From Bisbaumannia pacifica (GTDB lineage: Bacteria; Pseudomonadota; Gammaproteobacteria; Pseudomonadales; Halomonadaceae): a stretch of DNA of 64,000 nt. Position 1 is the stretch's first letter, and each line of letters begins with the position of its first letter. The position numbers were made by a program, and so were the translations under genes. The notes beneath the pieces are model-generated. The model did no database searches. It saw nothing but the letters and a program-made list of their open reading frames with translations, and was not told the origin of the DNA. Positions 1 to 8,195 of the stretch are shown in pieces. The stretch is taken from NCBI RefSeq assembly GCF_007989625.1, contig NZ_BJUK01000014.1, positions 16,543 to 80,542 of the forward strand, read 5' to 3'.

Positions 1-157
1 CATGCTCGCCGCTGCCGCTGGCCAGCTCCAGGACCCGCCCCTGGCTCGGCAGGACATCGCGCAGCACCGCGAGGATCGGCGCGGCATTGCGCGCCGCCGC
101 GGGGCTGATCAAGCGAGCCTCGGCGCCGGGGCCCAGGTCGGGGTCGAGACTATCCAT
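1..157 (-). CDS. DUF938 family SAM-dependent methyltransferase, N-terminal part only
   Basis: Only the first 52 codons lie in the window; the gene runs off the left edge. It reads leftwards from an ATG at 157. The translation contains [15 protein letters not shown] followed by [11 protein letters not shown]. The second is the glycine-rich motif I that binds S-adenosylmethionine in class I methyltransferases. The S-P-A-x-x-R-N segment just before it is typical of the DUF938 (UPF0585) family, whose substrate is not established. It lies 8 bp downstream of trpB on the same strand, so the two are probably co-transcribed. Family assignment rests on this short segment. Confidence 0.7.
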   Translation of the reverse strand, partial: MDSLDPDLGPGAEARLISPAAARNAAPILAVLRDVLPSQGRVLELASGSGEH

Positions 158-165
158 GAGGGCTC

Positions 166-1368
166 CTACAATCCCAGCTTCTCGGCCACATAGTCGGCAT
201 CCTTGTCACCGCGGCCGGAGAGGTTAATCAGGATATGCTGGTCCTTGGGCAAGGTCGGCGCCACGCGCATCGCCCAGGCCACCGCATGGGCGCTCTCCAG
301 GGCGGGGATGATCCCCTCCACCCGCGACAGCGTCAGGAAGGCCTCCAGGCACTCCGCGTCGCTGGCGCTCTGGTAGTCGACTCGGCCCACCTGCTTGAGG
401 TAGCTGTGCTGGGGGCCCACCCCCGGGTAGTCGAGGCCCGAGGCAATGGAGTGCACCGGCAGCGGGTTACCCGCCTCGTCCTCCAGCACATAGCAGCGCA
501 TGCCGTGGATCTCGCCGGGCTTGCCCAGCGTCAGGGTGGCGGAGTGGCGCGGGGTATCGAGGCCCTCGCCGGCGGGCTCCACCCCCACCAGGTGCACCGC
601 CTCGTCCTCGAGGAAGGCGGTGAACATGCCGATGGCATTGGAGCCACCGCCGACGCAGGCGGTGACATGGTCGGGCAGCTTGCCATGACGCGCGAGGAAC
701 TGCTCGCGGGCCTCGCGGCCGATGATCGACTGGAAGTCGCGGACCATCTTGGGGAAGGGGTGCGGCCCGACCACCGAGCCGATGGCATAGATATAGTTCT
801 GGGGGTCCTTGAGGTACTCCTCGAAGGCGCTGTCTACGGCATCCTTGAGGGTCGCCGTGCCGCGGGTCACCGCCACCAGCTTGCAGCCGAGGATCTTCAT
901 CTTGGTGACGTTGGGGTGTTCCTTCTCGATATCCACCTGGCCCATGTGGATCTCGCAGGGGATGCCCACCAGGGCGCAGGCGGTGGCCAGGGCCACGCCA
1001 TGCTGACCGGCGCCGGTCTCGGCGATCACCTTGGTCTTGCCCATGAACTTGGCGAGCAGCGCCTCGCCCAGGCAGTGATTGATCTTGTGGGCGCCGGTGT
1101 GATTGAGGTCCTCGCGCTTGAGGTGGATCTGGGCGCCGCCCAGTGTCTCGGAGAGGCGCCGGGCATGGAAGATCGGGCTGGGCCGGCCCACATAATCGGC
1201 GAAGAGGCCGGCCAGCTCCTGCTGGAAGTCCTCGCGGACGCGGATCTCCTCGTAGGCGGCATCGATCTCGTCCATCACCTGCTTGAGATGGGGCGGTACC
1301 AGTTGGCCACCGAAGTCGCCGAAGAACCCCCGGGCGTCGGGCATGTCGTGAGTCAGGGAAGAAGCCAT
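166..1368 (-). CDS. trpB: Tryptophan synthase beta chain (stand-alone trpB)
   Basis: Pyridoxal-phosphate enzyme that joins indole and L-serine to make tryptophan in the cytoplasm, normally as an alpha2-beta2 complex with TrpA. The 400-residue product has the full family architecture: the PLP lysine in [10 protein letters not shown] (K95), the catalytic glutamate in AETGAGQHG (E117), the phosphate loop GGGSNAIG (about 240-247) and a C-terminal [10 protein letters not shown] chose the ATG at 1368 because AGGA lies about 6 bp upstream; an in-frame ATG at 1392 would add eight residues without a better site. No trpA or trpF is adjacent; the neighbours are a methyltransferase and an esterase. It may therefore be a second copy, or the trp genes may be dispersed. 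The family call is secure; its exact physiological role is not. Confidence 0.95.
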   Translation of the reverse strand: MASSLTHDMPDARGFFGDFGGQLVPPHLKQVMDEIDAAYEEIRVREDFQQELAGLFADYVGRPSPIFHARRLSETLGGAQIHLKREDLNHTGAHKINHCLGEALLAKFMGKTKVIAETGAGQHGVALATACALVGIPCEIHMGQVDIEKEHPNVTKMKILGCKLVAVTRGTATLKDAVDSAFEEYLKDPQNYIYAIGSVVGPHPFPKMVRDFQSIIGREAREQFLARHGKLPDHVTACVGGGSNAIGMFTAFLEDEAVHLVGVEPAGEGLDTPRHSATLTLGKPGEIHGMRCYVLEDEAGNPLPVHSIASGLDYPGVGPQHSYLKQVGRVDYQSASDAECLEAFLTLSRVEGIIPALESAHAVAWAMRVAPTLPKDQHILINLSGRGDKDADYVAEKLGL

Positions 1369-1463
1369 GGTGTCATCCTGCACAGAGAACAAGAAATTTT
1401 CCCTTAATTTGCCCTAGCCAGGGGGCCGCGTCGAGCCCACCTTCGGCGCACGGCCCCTGTGGC

Positions 1464-2135
1464 TCAGGCGGCGGCGAGTCGCTCTCCCAGCCAGGGGCCG
1501 ATATCCGCCACCTGCTGGGGGCACAGCGAGTGCGGCATGGGATAGGTGCGATAAGTGACCGCATAGCCCATGGCCTTCAGACGCTCGGCGCCGGCGCGGC
1601 CCAGGGCCTCCGGCACCACCGGGTCCTGGGTGCCGTGATGCACCTCGATGGCCAGGTCGCGATTGGCCTCGCTGGGGGTCAGGCTATCGGCGGTGGCGAA
1701 GTAGGTGGACAGCGCCAGCAGCCCGCCCAGGGGCTTGGGGTAGCTGAGCGCCGCCTGATAGGCCACGGCACCGCCCTGTGAGAAGCCGGCGAGGACGATA
1801 CGACGGCTGTCGATGCCGGCGGCGATCTGATCGTCGATCAGCGCCTGCACCCGGGCCGCGGAGGCCAGCAACTGGGCCTCGTCGACGCGGCGATCCAGGC
1901 TCATCTCGAGGATGTCGTACCAGGCCGGCATCACCATGCCGCCGTTGATGGTCACCGGCAGCCGCGGGGCATGGGGCAGGATAAAGCGCACCGCCCGCTC
2001 CGCCGGCAGCTGCAGCGCCGGCACCAGCGGCTCGAAGTCATGGCCATCGGCGCCCAGGCCGTGGAGGATGATCACGCAGCTGTCGGCGGGACGGCCGTCG
2101 CGGGGTTCGATAATCAGTTCGCCGGGGTGGCTCAT
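1464..2135 (-). CDS. Alpha/beta hydrolase, carboxylesterase/phospholipase family
   Basis: A 223-residue cytoplasmic serine hydrolase of the COG0400 carboxylesterase/acyl-protein thioesterase type, acting on short acyl esters or lysophospholipids in characterised relatives. The sequence shows the oxyanion-hole motif HGLGADGHDF (25-34), the nucleophile elbow GFSQGG (S119), the acid D171 in HGTQDPV and the catalytic histidine in MPHSLC (H202). Length and motif spacing match the family. There is no signal peptide. It stands alone between trpB and the SLC13 transporter, with separate spacing on both sides. The true substrate cannot be told from sequence. Confidence 0.9.
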   Translation of the reverse strand: MSHPGELIIEPRDGRPADSCVIILHGLGADGHDFEPLVPALQLPAERAVRFILPHAPRLPVTINGGMVMPAWYDILEMSLDRRVDEAQLLASAARVQALIDDQIAAGIDSRRIVLAGFSQGGAVAYQAALSYPKPLGGLLALSTYFATADSLTPSEANRDLAIEVHHGTQDPVVPEALGRAGAERLKAMGYAVTYRTYPMPHSLCPQQVADIGPWLGERLAAA

Positions 2136-2291
2136 GGTCGGGCTCTCGCAGGGTCGAAATCACTGGCCGCTACCCTACCCCAAGCGCCGCTGGCTGACCA
2201 TGGTCCTCACAGCGCCCCGCGACGACCTGCCCCCAGGGTAGCGCCGAGCCTCAGCGCAGGAAGAACGCTGATCGCAATAGCCCCGCGGAAA

Positions 2292-4061
2292 TTAAAACGG
2301 CCAGATCAGCGGCGTCAGGGTCAGTACCACCAGGGCGGTCAGCAGGTTGAGCAGGCCGCCGACGCGCAGGAAGTCGCCGAAGCGGTAACCGCCGGGGCCG
2401 TGGACCATCAGGTTGGTCTGATAGCCGATAGGGGTCAGGAAGCTGGCCGAGGCGGCGAACATCACCACCACCACGAAGGGAATCGGGTTGACCCCCAGGC
2501 TCTCGGCGCTGGCCATGACGATGGGAAAGGTGATCACCGCGGCGGCGTTGTTGGTGACCAGCTCGGTCAACAGCGCCACCAGCAGGTAGGCCCCCACCAG
2601 CAGCAGCCAGGGATTGCCGGCCGCCAGGCCCAGCCCCGCCTGGGCCAGGAAGGCCGCGGCCCCGGTCGTCTCCAGGGCGGCCCCCAGGCCAAAGGAGGCG
2701 GCGATGGTCAACAGCACCTGGGTGTCCAGGCCACGGCGGGCGGCGCCGATCGAGCAGCAGCCGCTGAGCACCGATAGGGCCGCCCCCAGCATGGCCGCAT
2801 TGAGCATGCTCATCACGCCGCTGGCGGCCAGGACCACCACCCCGGCGAGGATGCTCCAGGCCAGCCAGGCCTTCTCGTGGATGGGCCGGGCCGCGCCATT
2901 GACCTGGCTGATCAAGAGGAAGTCCCGGGACTGGCGATGGCGCTCGATAAAGGGCGGACGCGCCTCGAGCAGCAACACATCGGCGGGCTGCAGGCGAATC
3001 TGCCCCAGGTTGCCGGCGACCCGCTCGCCGTTGCGGCATACCGCCAGCACGGCGGCGCCATAGAGGGTGCGGAAGTGGCCGTCGCGGATGCGCTGACCGA
3101 TGAACTGGCACTGATTGGAGACCACCGCCTCCACCAGACGGCGCTCCTTGAAGTCCTTCTGCAGGCTCGACTGGCCCTGATGGGAGGGCATCAGGCCGCG
3201 GATCTGCTGCAGCTCCACCGCACCGGCAGAGGTGCCGGCGAAGATCAACCGATCATTGCCCTTGAGCTTCTCGCCGGGGCCCACCACGCTGACCACGTTG
3301 CCCTCGCGCTCGATCTCCACCAGGAACAGCTCCTGGAGATGGCGCAGCCCCGCCTCTTCCACCGTCTTGTCGACCAGGGGCCCGGTGGGGTCCACCGCCA
3401 TCTCGATGGTGAACTCGCGAGGGTTCTCGAAGGCCTCGGCGGCGCCACGACGCGCCGGCAAGAGGTGGCGTCCCACCAACAGCAGATAGGCCAGGCCGAC
3501 GATGGCCACCGGCACGCCCAGCCAGGCGATATCGAAGAGCCGCAGGGCTAGCTCCGGGTAACGATCGGCCAGCAAGCCATTGACCACCAGGTTGGTGCTG
3601 GTGCCCATCAGCGAGATGGTGCCGCCGAGGATGGAGGCGAAGCTGAGCGGCATCAGCAGGCGATTGGCGGGAATGTTGAGGCGCCGGCTCCAACTGATCA
3701 CCGCGGGGATATAGGTGGCCACCACCGGGGTGTTGTTGAGGAAGCCGCTTATCGCCGCCACCGGCAGCAGCAGCCGCCCCTGGGCTCGCACCTCGCTGCG
3801 CGGCCGACCCAGCACGTAACGAATGATCAGGTCGATGCCGCCGGTCTCGCGGATGCTGGCCACCAGGATATAGAGGAAGGCCACGGTAAACAGGGCACTG
3901 CTGGAGAAGCCGGCCAGGGCCTGGTCGGGTTCGATAACGCCGAGGGTCAGCAGCAGAATGACCGCACCGAGGAGAATGATATCGGGGCCGATCCGGCTCA
4001 GGGCCATCAGCGGGAAGACGGTGCCGACAACGGCCAGCGCGATCCAGGCATCCAGAGACAT
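2292..4061 (-). CDS. SLC13/DASS-type anion:sodium symporter with TrkA-C domains
   Basis: A 589-residue inner-membrane transporter of the divalent anion:Na+ symporter superfamily. The two pseudo-symmetric halves carry the family signatures: FLNNTPVVATYIP and GTSTNLVVNG in the first half, and LVTNNAAAVITFP with GYQTNLMVHGPG in the second. Between them, at about residues 205-375, is a soluble insert that reads as two TrkA-C (RCK-C) regulatory domains. This layout is common in SLC13 proteins annotated as sulfate or C4-dicarboxylate carriers; the substrate cannot be assigned here. About ten or more hydrophobic segments are visible. It appears monocistronic. Confidence 0.88.
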   Translation of the reverse strand: MSLDAWIALAVVGTVFPLMALSRIGPDIILLGAVILLLTLGVIEPDQALAGFSSSALFTVAFLYILVASIRETGGIDLIIRYVLGRPRSEVRAQGRLLLPVAAISGFLNNTPVVATYIPAVISWSRRLNIPANRLLMPLSFASILGGTISLMGTSTNLVVNGLLADRYPELALRLFDIAWLGVPVAIVGLAYLLLVGRHLLPARRGAAEAFENPREFTIEMAVDPTGPLVDKTVEEAGLRHLQELFLVEIEREGNVVSVVGPGEKLKGNDRLIFAGTSAGAVELQQIRGLMPSHQGQSSLQKDFKERRLVEAVVSNQCQFIGQRIRDGHFRTLYGAAVLAVCRNGERVAGNLGQIRLQPADVLLLEARPPFIERHRQSRDFLLISQVNGAARPIHEKAWLAWSILAGVVVLAASGVMSMLNAAMLGAALSVLSGCCSIGAARRGLDTQVLLTIAASFGLGAALETTGAAAFLAQAGLGLAAGNPWLLLVGAYLLVALLTELVTNNAAAVITFPIVMASAESLGVNPIPFVVVVMFAASASFLTPIGYQTNLMVHGPGGYRFGDFLRVGGLLNLLTALVVLTLTPLIWPF

Positions 4062-4178
4062 GGGCGATCCAGTAGAACCAGCAAAGGGCCCATTGTGACG
4101 GCCGCCCCCTATAGCGAAAAGTTATTTCTAGAAATTTATCTATTCGATAAGGAGATAAAAGCCCGGATAGCACCCACG

Positions 4179-4208
4179 AAAAAGGCCCGCCGAGGCGGGC
4201 CTTTTTTC
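4179..4208 (-). terminator. Rho-independent terminator after csp gene
   Basis: A stem GGCCCGC/GCGGGCC with a CGAG loop is flanked by an A-run on the left and a T-run on the right, so it can act on either strand. It lies just downstream of the minus-strand cold-shock gene. Confidence 0.88.
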
Positions 4209-4243
4209 GACCGCCGTAGCGGTCACATCGAGGCGATCAGCGC

Positions 4244-4450
4244 TTAGCCGATGACCTTGATGTTGGAAGCCTGGAGGCCTTTCTTGCCCTGGGTGACGTC
4301 GAAGGAGACCTTCTGACCGTCTTGCAGGGTCTTGAAGCCGTCGGCTTGGATCTCGGAGAAGTGAGCGAACAGGTCGTCGCCGTTGTCGTCCGGAGAGATG
4401 AAGCCGAAGCCTTTGGTGTCATTGAACCACTTAACGGTACCAGTTGCCAT
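4244..4450 (-). CDS. CspA-family cold-shock protein
   Basis: A 68-residue single cold-shock domain, the usual length for CspA-type RNA chaperones that melt mRNA secondary structure. It contains both RNA-binding motifs: KGFGFI (RNP1) and DLFAHF (RNP2-like, following the family pattern DVFVHF). The start ATG at 4450 has AGGA about 9 bp upstream. It is followed by a strong terminator and preceded by a gene-free leader of about 200 bp, as expected for cold-shock genes controlled through a structured 5' UTR. Which csp paralogue it is cannot be decided. Confidence 0.95.
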   Translation of the reverse strand: MATGTVKWFNDTKGFGFISPDDNGDDLFAHFSEIQADGFKTLQDGQKVSFDVTQGKKGLQASNIKVIG

Positions 4451-4660
4451 GATCGAATTCCTCGAAGTAGCAGATGTTTAACCGGGAATTACCCGAGACG
4501 AGTGGGTAAAACAAGGAGAAGTACACCAGGCTACCGAAACGCTTGAAACGACTTTCGATGACAACTGACGCTATTCGACTTGCTAACCAACTGGACGCAG
4601 GATGCGCTTTCGGACCTTCCGAGTCAAACAGTTTTTTCACTCGCCCCGAGGATTTTCGCC
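4451..4660 (-). promoter_or_regulatory. Probable promoter and 5' leader of the cold-shock gene
   Basis: About 210 bp without a convincing gene between csp and the L,D-transpeptidase. A reading frame of 69 codons crosses it but resembles nothing and overlaps the csp start. Long structured leaders are known for cspA-type genes; I have not folded this one. Confidence 0.35.
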
Positions 4661-6325
4661 TCAGCCCCGGGCCAGGGCCGCCGCCAGGCGCGCATCCCTA
4701 CCGTAGGGATCGGAATGGAAGATCACCTCGCCGCCCGGCGCGGGGTAGGCCGTCCAGTAGTAGAGGTAGAGGGGCACCGAGCGCGCCAGATGCAGGGTCT
4801 GGCTCTCGCCGCCGGCCAGCCGCGCCGCCAGATCGACGCGCGTACCGGTATCGGCCAGCAACTGCTCCACCAGCCGGCGCACCCCCTCGACGCGAATGCA
4901 GCCGGAGCTGATCAGTCGTTGATCCCGCCCGAACAGCCCCCGCCCCGGGGTGTCGTGCAGGTAGACCGCATGACCATTGGGGAAGCGCAGCACCATCTGC
5001 CCCAGCGGGTTGGCGGGCCCCGGGGCCTGGCGCAGCATCACCGGGCCGGGGTTCTGCCAATCCACCTCCTCGGGATCGAGGGGCGTGCCGTCCGGCGCCA
5101 ATACGCTGAATCGTCCTTCCAGGGCCAGGGGGTCCTGGCGCAACTGGGGCAGCTTGTCCTCGCGGAAGATGGTCGGCGGCACCGTCCAACTGGGGTGCAG
5201 GTCGAAGTGAGTCACCCTCGACGCCAGCAGCGGCGTCGGTCGTCGCGGCTGGCCGACGATCACCCGGGTCCGCCAGGTCTCGCCGTTGGGGCGCCGGTAA
5301 TCCAGGGTCTGCCCCGCCACATTGACCAGGATATGGTGCCCGGCCAGGGTCGGCAGCCACCAGCGGGCCCGCTCCAGGCCGAGGCGCAGCTGCTCGATAC
5401 GCCGGCTCACCGGCACGTTCAGGGCATCCCGGGTGCGCGGGCCCACCACGCCATCGTCATTCAGGCCGTGACGGCGCTGGAAACGGCGCACCGCCGCCAC
5501 CAGGGGCTCGTCGTAGTGCAGGGAGTCGAAGCCGGCGGGGCGGGCACGGGCGGCTAGCTCGCCATAGAGGCCCGCCTCGGGCACCAGTGCCCCCAGCTCC
5601 CCCGCCGCCGCCAGGCGCTCGCGCAGTCGGCGCACCTCCTCATGGCGCTCGCCGGGGCGTAGCGCCGCCGAGCGCGGCGGCAACGGCGCCCAACCGCCCA
5701 GGGCCTCGAGGCGCCGATGCTCCGCCAGGGCCTGGCGCAGCTGGCCATAGGCCGGATGCTCGGGGCGCGCCAGGGTCAGGGCCTCGTCGACTCGCCCCGC
5801 CGCCAGGGCGGCGGCGATCGCGGGCCAGGGCAGGCTCGCCTCGGCCAGGGGAATCTCCCAGCGGGGGTCCAGGCGCCGCGGATCGACCCGCCCCCGGGCC
5901 AGGTCATCCAGGGCCTGGACCAGGGCGCGGCTGGCCTCCTGCGCCAGGCGCTCGCGAGCCGCGGCGTCCTCCGCCGGCAGGGCCGCGAAGGCCTGGCGCC
6001 AGGTGTCGGCCCGATAATGGGCCGGCGTCAGGCCATCCTCGGCCAGCGACGCCAGGGCGCGATCGAGTCGCCCCAGCGCCGCCTCGTCCTGCCATAACAA
6101 CCGACCGTTCAGGGCCTCATCAAGCGGCACCAGGGCGGCATCCCGGCCCTCGACGCCATCCCTCATGACGGCGCCATCGGGAGCCGGGGCCTGCTGCGCC
6201 AACGCCGGCAGCGTCAGGCCGGCCACGCACAGGGCGGCCAACAGGACGCTCCAGCGGCGCGGCAGGCGCCCGAGTGGGAGCGCCGTGGAATCGCGCCGGT
6301 TGGTGAATGCTCGCTTTATGGTCAT
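4661..6325 (-). CDS. L,D-transpeptidase of the LdtD/YcbB type
   Basis: Periplasmic enzyme making 3-3 meso-diaminopimelate cross-links in peptidoglycan. From the ATG at 6325 the product has 554 residues: a signal peptide (WSVLLAALCVAGLTLPALAQ), a long scaffold region, a peptidoglycan-binding module (VRRFQRRHGLNDDGVVG) and a C-terminal YkuD domain with the catalytic cysteine in SGCIRVEG (about C476) and an upstream histidine in VYLHDTPG. This order is that of YcbB/LdtD. An earlier in-frame ATG at 6412 would put about 30 extra residues before the signal peptide and overlap the divergent gene, so it is less likely. It is divergent from another L,D-transpeptidase-like gene at 6404. Confidence 0.9.
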   Translation of the reverse strand: MTIKRAFTNRRDSTALPLGRLPRRWSVLLAALCVAGLTLPALAQQAPAPDGAVMRDGVEGRDAALVPLDEALNGRLLWQDEAALGRLDRALASLAEDGLTPAHYRADTWRQAFAALPAEDAAARERLAQEASRALVQALDDLARGRVDPRRLDPRWEIPLAEASLPWPAIAAALAAGRVDEALTLARPEHPAYGQLRQALAEHRRLEALGGWAPLPPRSAALRPGERHEEVRRLRERLAAAGELGALVPEAGLYGELAARARPAGFDSLHYDEPLVAAVRRFQRRHGLNDDGVVGPRTRDALNVPVSRRIEQLRLGLERARWWLPTLAGHHILVNVAGQTLDYRRPNGETWRTRVIVGQPRRPTPLLASRVTHFDLHPSWTVPPTIFREDKLPQLRQDPLALEGRFSVLAPDGTPLDPEEVDWQNPGPVMLRQAPGPANPLGQMVLRFPNGHAVYLHDTPGRGLFGRDQRLISSGCIRVEGVRRLVEQLLADTGTRVDLAARLAGGESQTLHLARSVPLYLYYWTAYPAPGGEVIFHSDPYGRDARLAAALARG

Positions 6326-6403
6326 ACTTAGGCCCGTCCGCTGGGAATCATCGGTAAAGTGTATCGCCCGGCGGCCCGGATCGAAACGCAGGAGCCCATA
6401 ACA

Positions 6404-7216
6404 ATGACGCACGATGCGCCATCCTTGTCGCCGAAACGACTCGGCGTTCTGCTGCTCTCGGCGGCCCTGGCCGCCCCGGCCCTGGCGGCGGCCTCGAGCA
6501 CCCCCTCACCCGCCTTCGGCGAAGCGCGCCTGAGCGATACCCTCAAGCGCCTGGCTCCCGGCGCCGACGCCCGCGTGCTGGAGCGCGCCGCCCAGGCCTG
6601 GCACTGCGCCCAGCCCGAGGCCGAGCGCCTGGCGGTGATCGACTTCGCTCGCTCCGCCAACGAGCCACGCCTGTGGGTCTTCGACCTGGCCGAGGAGCGC
6701 CTGCTGTTTGAGGAACTGGTCTCCCACGGCCGCGGTACCGGCGACGAGCAGGCCCGCTGGTTCTCCAATACGCCGGAGAGCCACCAGTCGAGCCTGGGGC
6801 TGTTTCGCACCCTCAACAGCTACGACGGCAGCAACGGTTACTCGCTGCGCCTGGAGGGACTGGAGCCGGGGGTCAATGACCTGGCCTACGAACGCGCCAT
6901 CGTGATTCATGGCGCCGACTATGTCAGCGAGGAATTCATCGCCGCCAATGGCCGCCTGGGGCGCAGCTTCGGCTGCCCGGCGGTGCGCCAGGAGGTGGCC
7001 TACCCGCTGATCGACAGCCTCAAGGAGGGCCAGTACCTGTTCGCCCACTACCCGGACGACGACTGGGTGGAGGGCTCCGACTTCCTGGCCTGCACCCCCT
7101 CCTTGCGCCTGGCCCGGCAGATCGACGTAGGCGGCGTCTCGCTGGCCACGGCCTACACCGCCCAGGACGACTCGGCGAGCGACGCGGAGTGGCTGGCCTC
7201 GCGGCATCGGGAGTAA
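6404..7216 (+). CDS. Murein L,D-transpeptidase catalytic domain (YkuD_2) family protein
   Basis: A 270-residue exported protein. The start at 6404 is set by AGGAG at 6390-6394 and is followed by a clear signal peptide (LGVLLLSAALAAPALAAASS). The core has the histidine in AIVIHGADYV (H169) and the cysteine in RSFGCPAVR (C191), the catalytic pair expected of the YkuD_2 branch. Members are inferred to act on peptidoglycan, but their reaction is less well established than for LdtD. It shares a roughly 78-bp divergent promoter region with the LdtD-like gene, suggesting joint cell-wall functions. A DUF6164 gene follows 3 bp downstream. Confidence 0.85.
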   Translation: MTHDAPSLSPKRLGVLLLSAALAAPALAAASSTPSPAFGEARLSDTLKRLAPGADARVLERAAQAWHCAQPEAERLAVIDFARSANEPRLWVFDLAEERLLFEELVSHGRGTGDEQARWFSNTPESHQSSLGLFRTLNSYDGSNGYSLRLEGLEPGVNDLAYERAIVIHGADYVSEEFIAANGRLGRSFGCPAVRQEVAYPLIDSLKEGQYLFAHYPDDDWVEGSDFLACTPSLRLARQIDVGGVSLATAYTAQDDSASDAEWLASRHRE

Positions 7217-7219
7217 GTC

Positions 7220-7582
7220 ATGGCGGTGCTGCTGTTCAAGCTGCGGGGCGTCCCGGAGGACGAGGCCGACGAGGTGCGCGAGCGCCTCGCGACCCAGGGC
7301 TTCGAGACCTACGAGACCCAGGAAGGGTTCTGGCGGCTGGGCGAGCCGGCCATCTGGCTGCGCAACTCCGAGCAGTTTGCGGCCGCACGCCGGGTGATCG
7401 AGGCCTACCAGGCCGAGCGCGCCGAGCTCCTGCACCGAGAGCGGGAGGCCCGACGGGCCCGGGGCGAGGCGGATACCCTGGGGCGCCGCCTCGTCCACCA
7501 GCCGCTACGACTGCTGCTGTTGCTGGCCGGCGCCGGGGTCATCCTGGCGATTAGCCTGCTGCCCTTCCTGGGGCTCGGGTAG
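7220..7582 (+). CDS. DUF6164 family membrane protein
   Basis: A 120-residue protein with a soluble N-terminal alpha/beta segment (AVLLFKLRGVPEDEADEVRE) that looks like a small ferredoxin-like fold. A charged helical stretch follows (about 65-95), then one C-terminal membrane helix (LRLLLLLAGAGVILAISLLPFL). This matches the DUF6164 family of proteobacterial proteins of unknown function. It starts 3 bp after the YkuD_2 stop and is probably in the same transcript. It ends directly against the convergent ytoQ-like gene. Confidence 0.75.
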   Translation: MAVLLFKLRGVPEDEADEVRERLATQGFETYETQEGFWRLGEPAIWLRNSEQFAAARRVIEAYQAERAELLHREREARRARGEADTLGRRLVHQPLRLLLLLAGAGVILAISLLPFLGLG

Positions 7583-8020
7583 TTACTGGGTCACGTACTT
7601 GAGAATCTCCACCACCTGGTCGGTGCTGGTGCACCAGCCCATGGCGGCGGCATCCACTTCCTTGAGGGGATGGACGATCTCTTCGCTGTGCAGGGTCACG
7701 TAGGGCTTGCCCAGGGCGGCGCAGTAGCCGGCATCGAAGGCGGCGTTCCACTGCTTGTACTTGTCGCCGAAGCGCACCACCACCAGGTCGCTCATCTCGA
7801 TCAGCGTCTTGGTGCGAATGGCGTTGATCTTGGACGACTTGTGATCGCGCCAGAAGCCCTCGCAGGCCGGTCCCAGGTGATCGCCGGCGGCATCGCTGGC
7901 GTCATGGTCGGTCACCGCCGAGGTGAAGGTGATATCCAGGCCCGCGGCGGCGGCGCCCCGCTCGATCTCCTCACGCCAGTCGGTGTGGATCTCGCCGGAC
8001 AGATAGACGGTAAAGCTCAT
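7583..8020 (-). CDS. YtoQ family protein
   Basis: A 145-residue soluble protein beginning SFTVYLSGEIHTDWR, the hallmark start of the YtoQ family, and related in fold to nucleoside 2-deoxyribosyltransferases. The segment LVVVRFGDKYKQWNAAFDAGYCAALGKP is the conserved Rossmann-like part that would bind a nucleoside-type ligand. No reaction has been established for the family. The start ATG at 8020 has GGAG 7 bp upstream. It is convergent with the DUF6164 gene and the two stop codons abut, so no dedicated terminator fits between them. Confidence 0.88.
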   Translation of the reverse strand: MSFTVYLSGEIHTDWREEIERGAAAAGLDITFTSAVTDHDASDAAGDHLGPACEGFWRDHKSSKINAIRTKTLIEMSDLVVVRFGDKYKQWNAAFDAGYCAALGKPYVTLHSEEIVHPLKEVDAAAMGWCTSTDQVVEILKYVTQ

Positions 8021-8195
8021 GGGATTCTCCAGGTCACGGTAGTCGGGTCATTAATCGTACACAAAAGCTGTATACATTGCAGGCTGCGACAAGCCACCGC
8101 AGCCAGGGGGGCCGATCCGGGCCGGCGGCGCCTTGTTCCCGTCGCCGTCGCTGGCTAGCCTCGAAGGCTCCCCTTACCCTGGACACCATAACACC

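Noticed and set aside
235..1407. Long plus-strand open frame of about 390 codons opposite trpB
   Set aside because: It is the antisense shadow of trpB in high-GC DNA; its translation is low-complexity and resembles no family.
4431..4640. 69-codon frame in the cold-shock gene leader
   Set aside because: It overlaps the csp start and has no similarity; the region is better explained as an untranslated leader.
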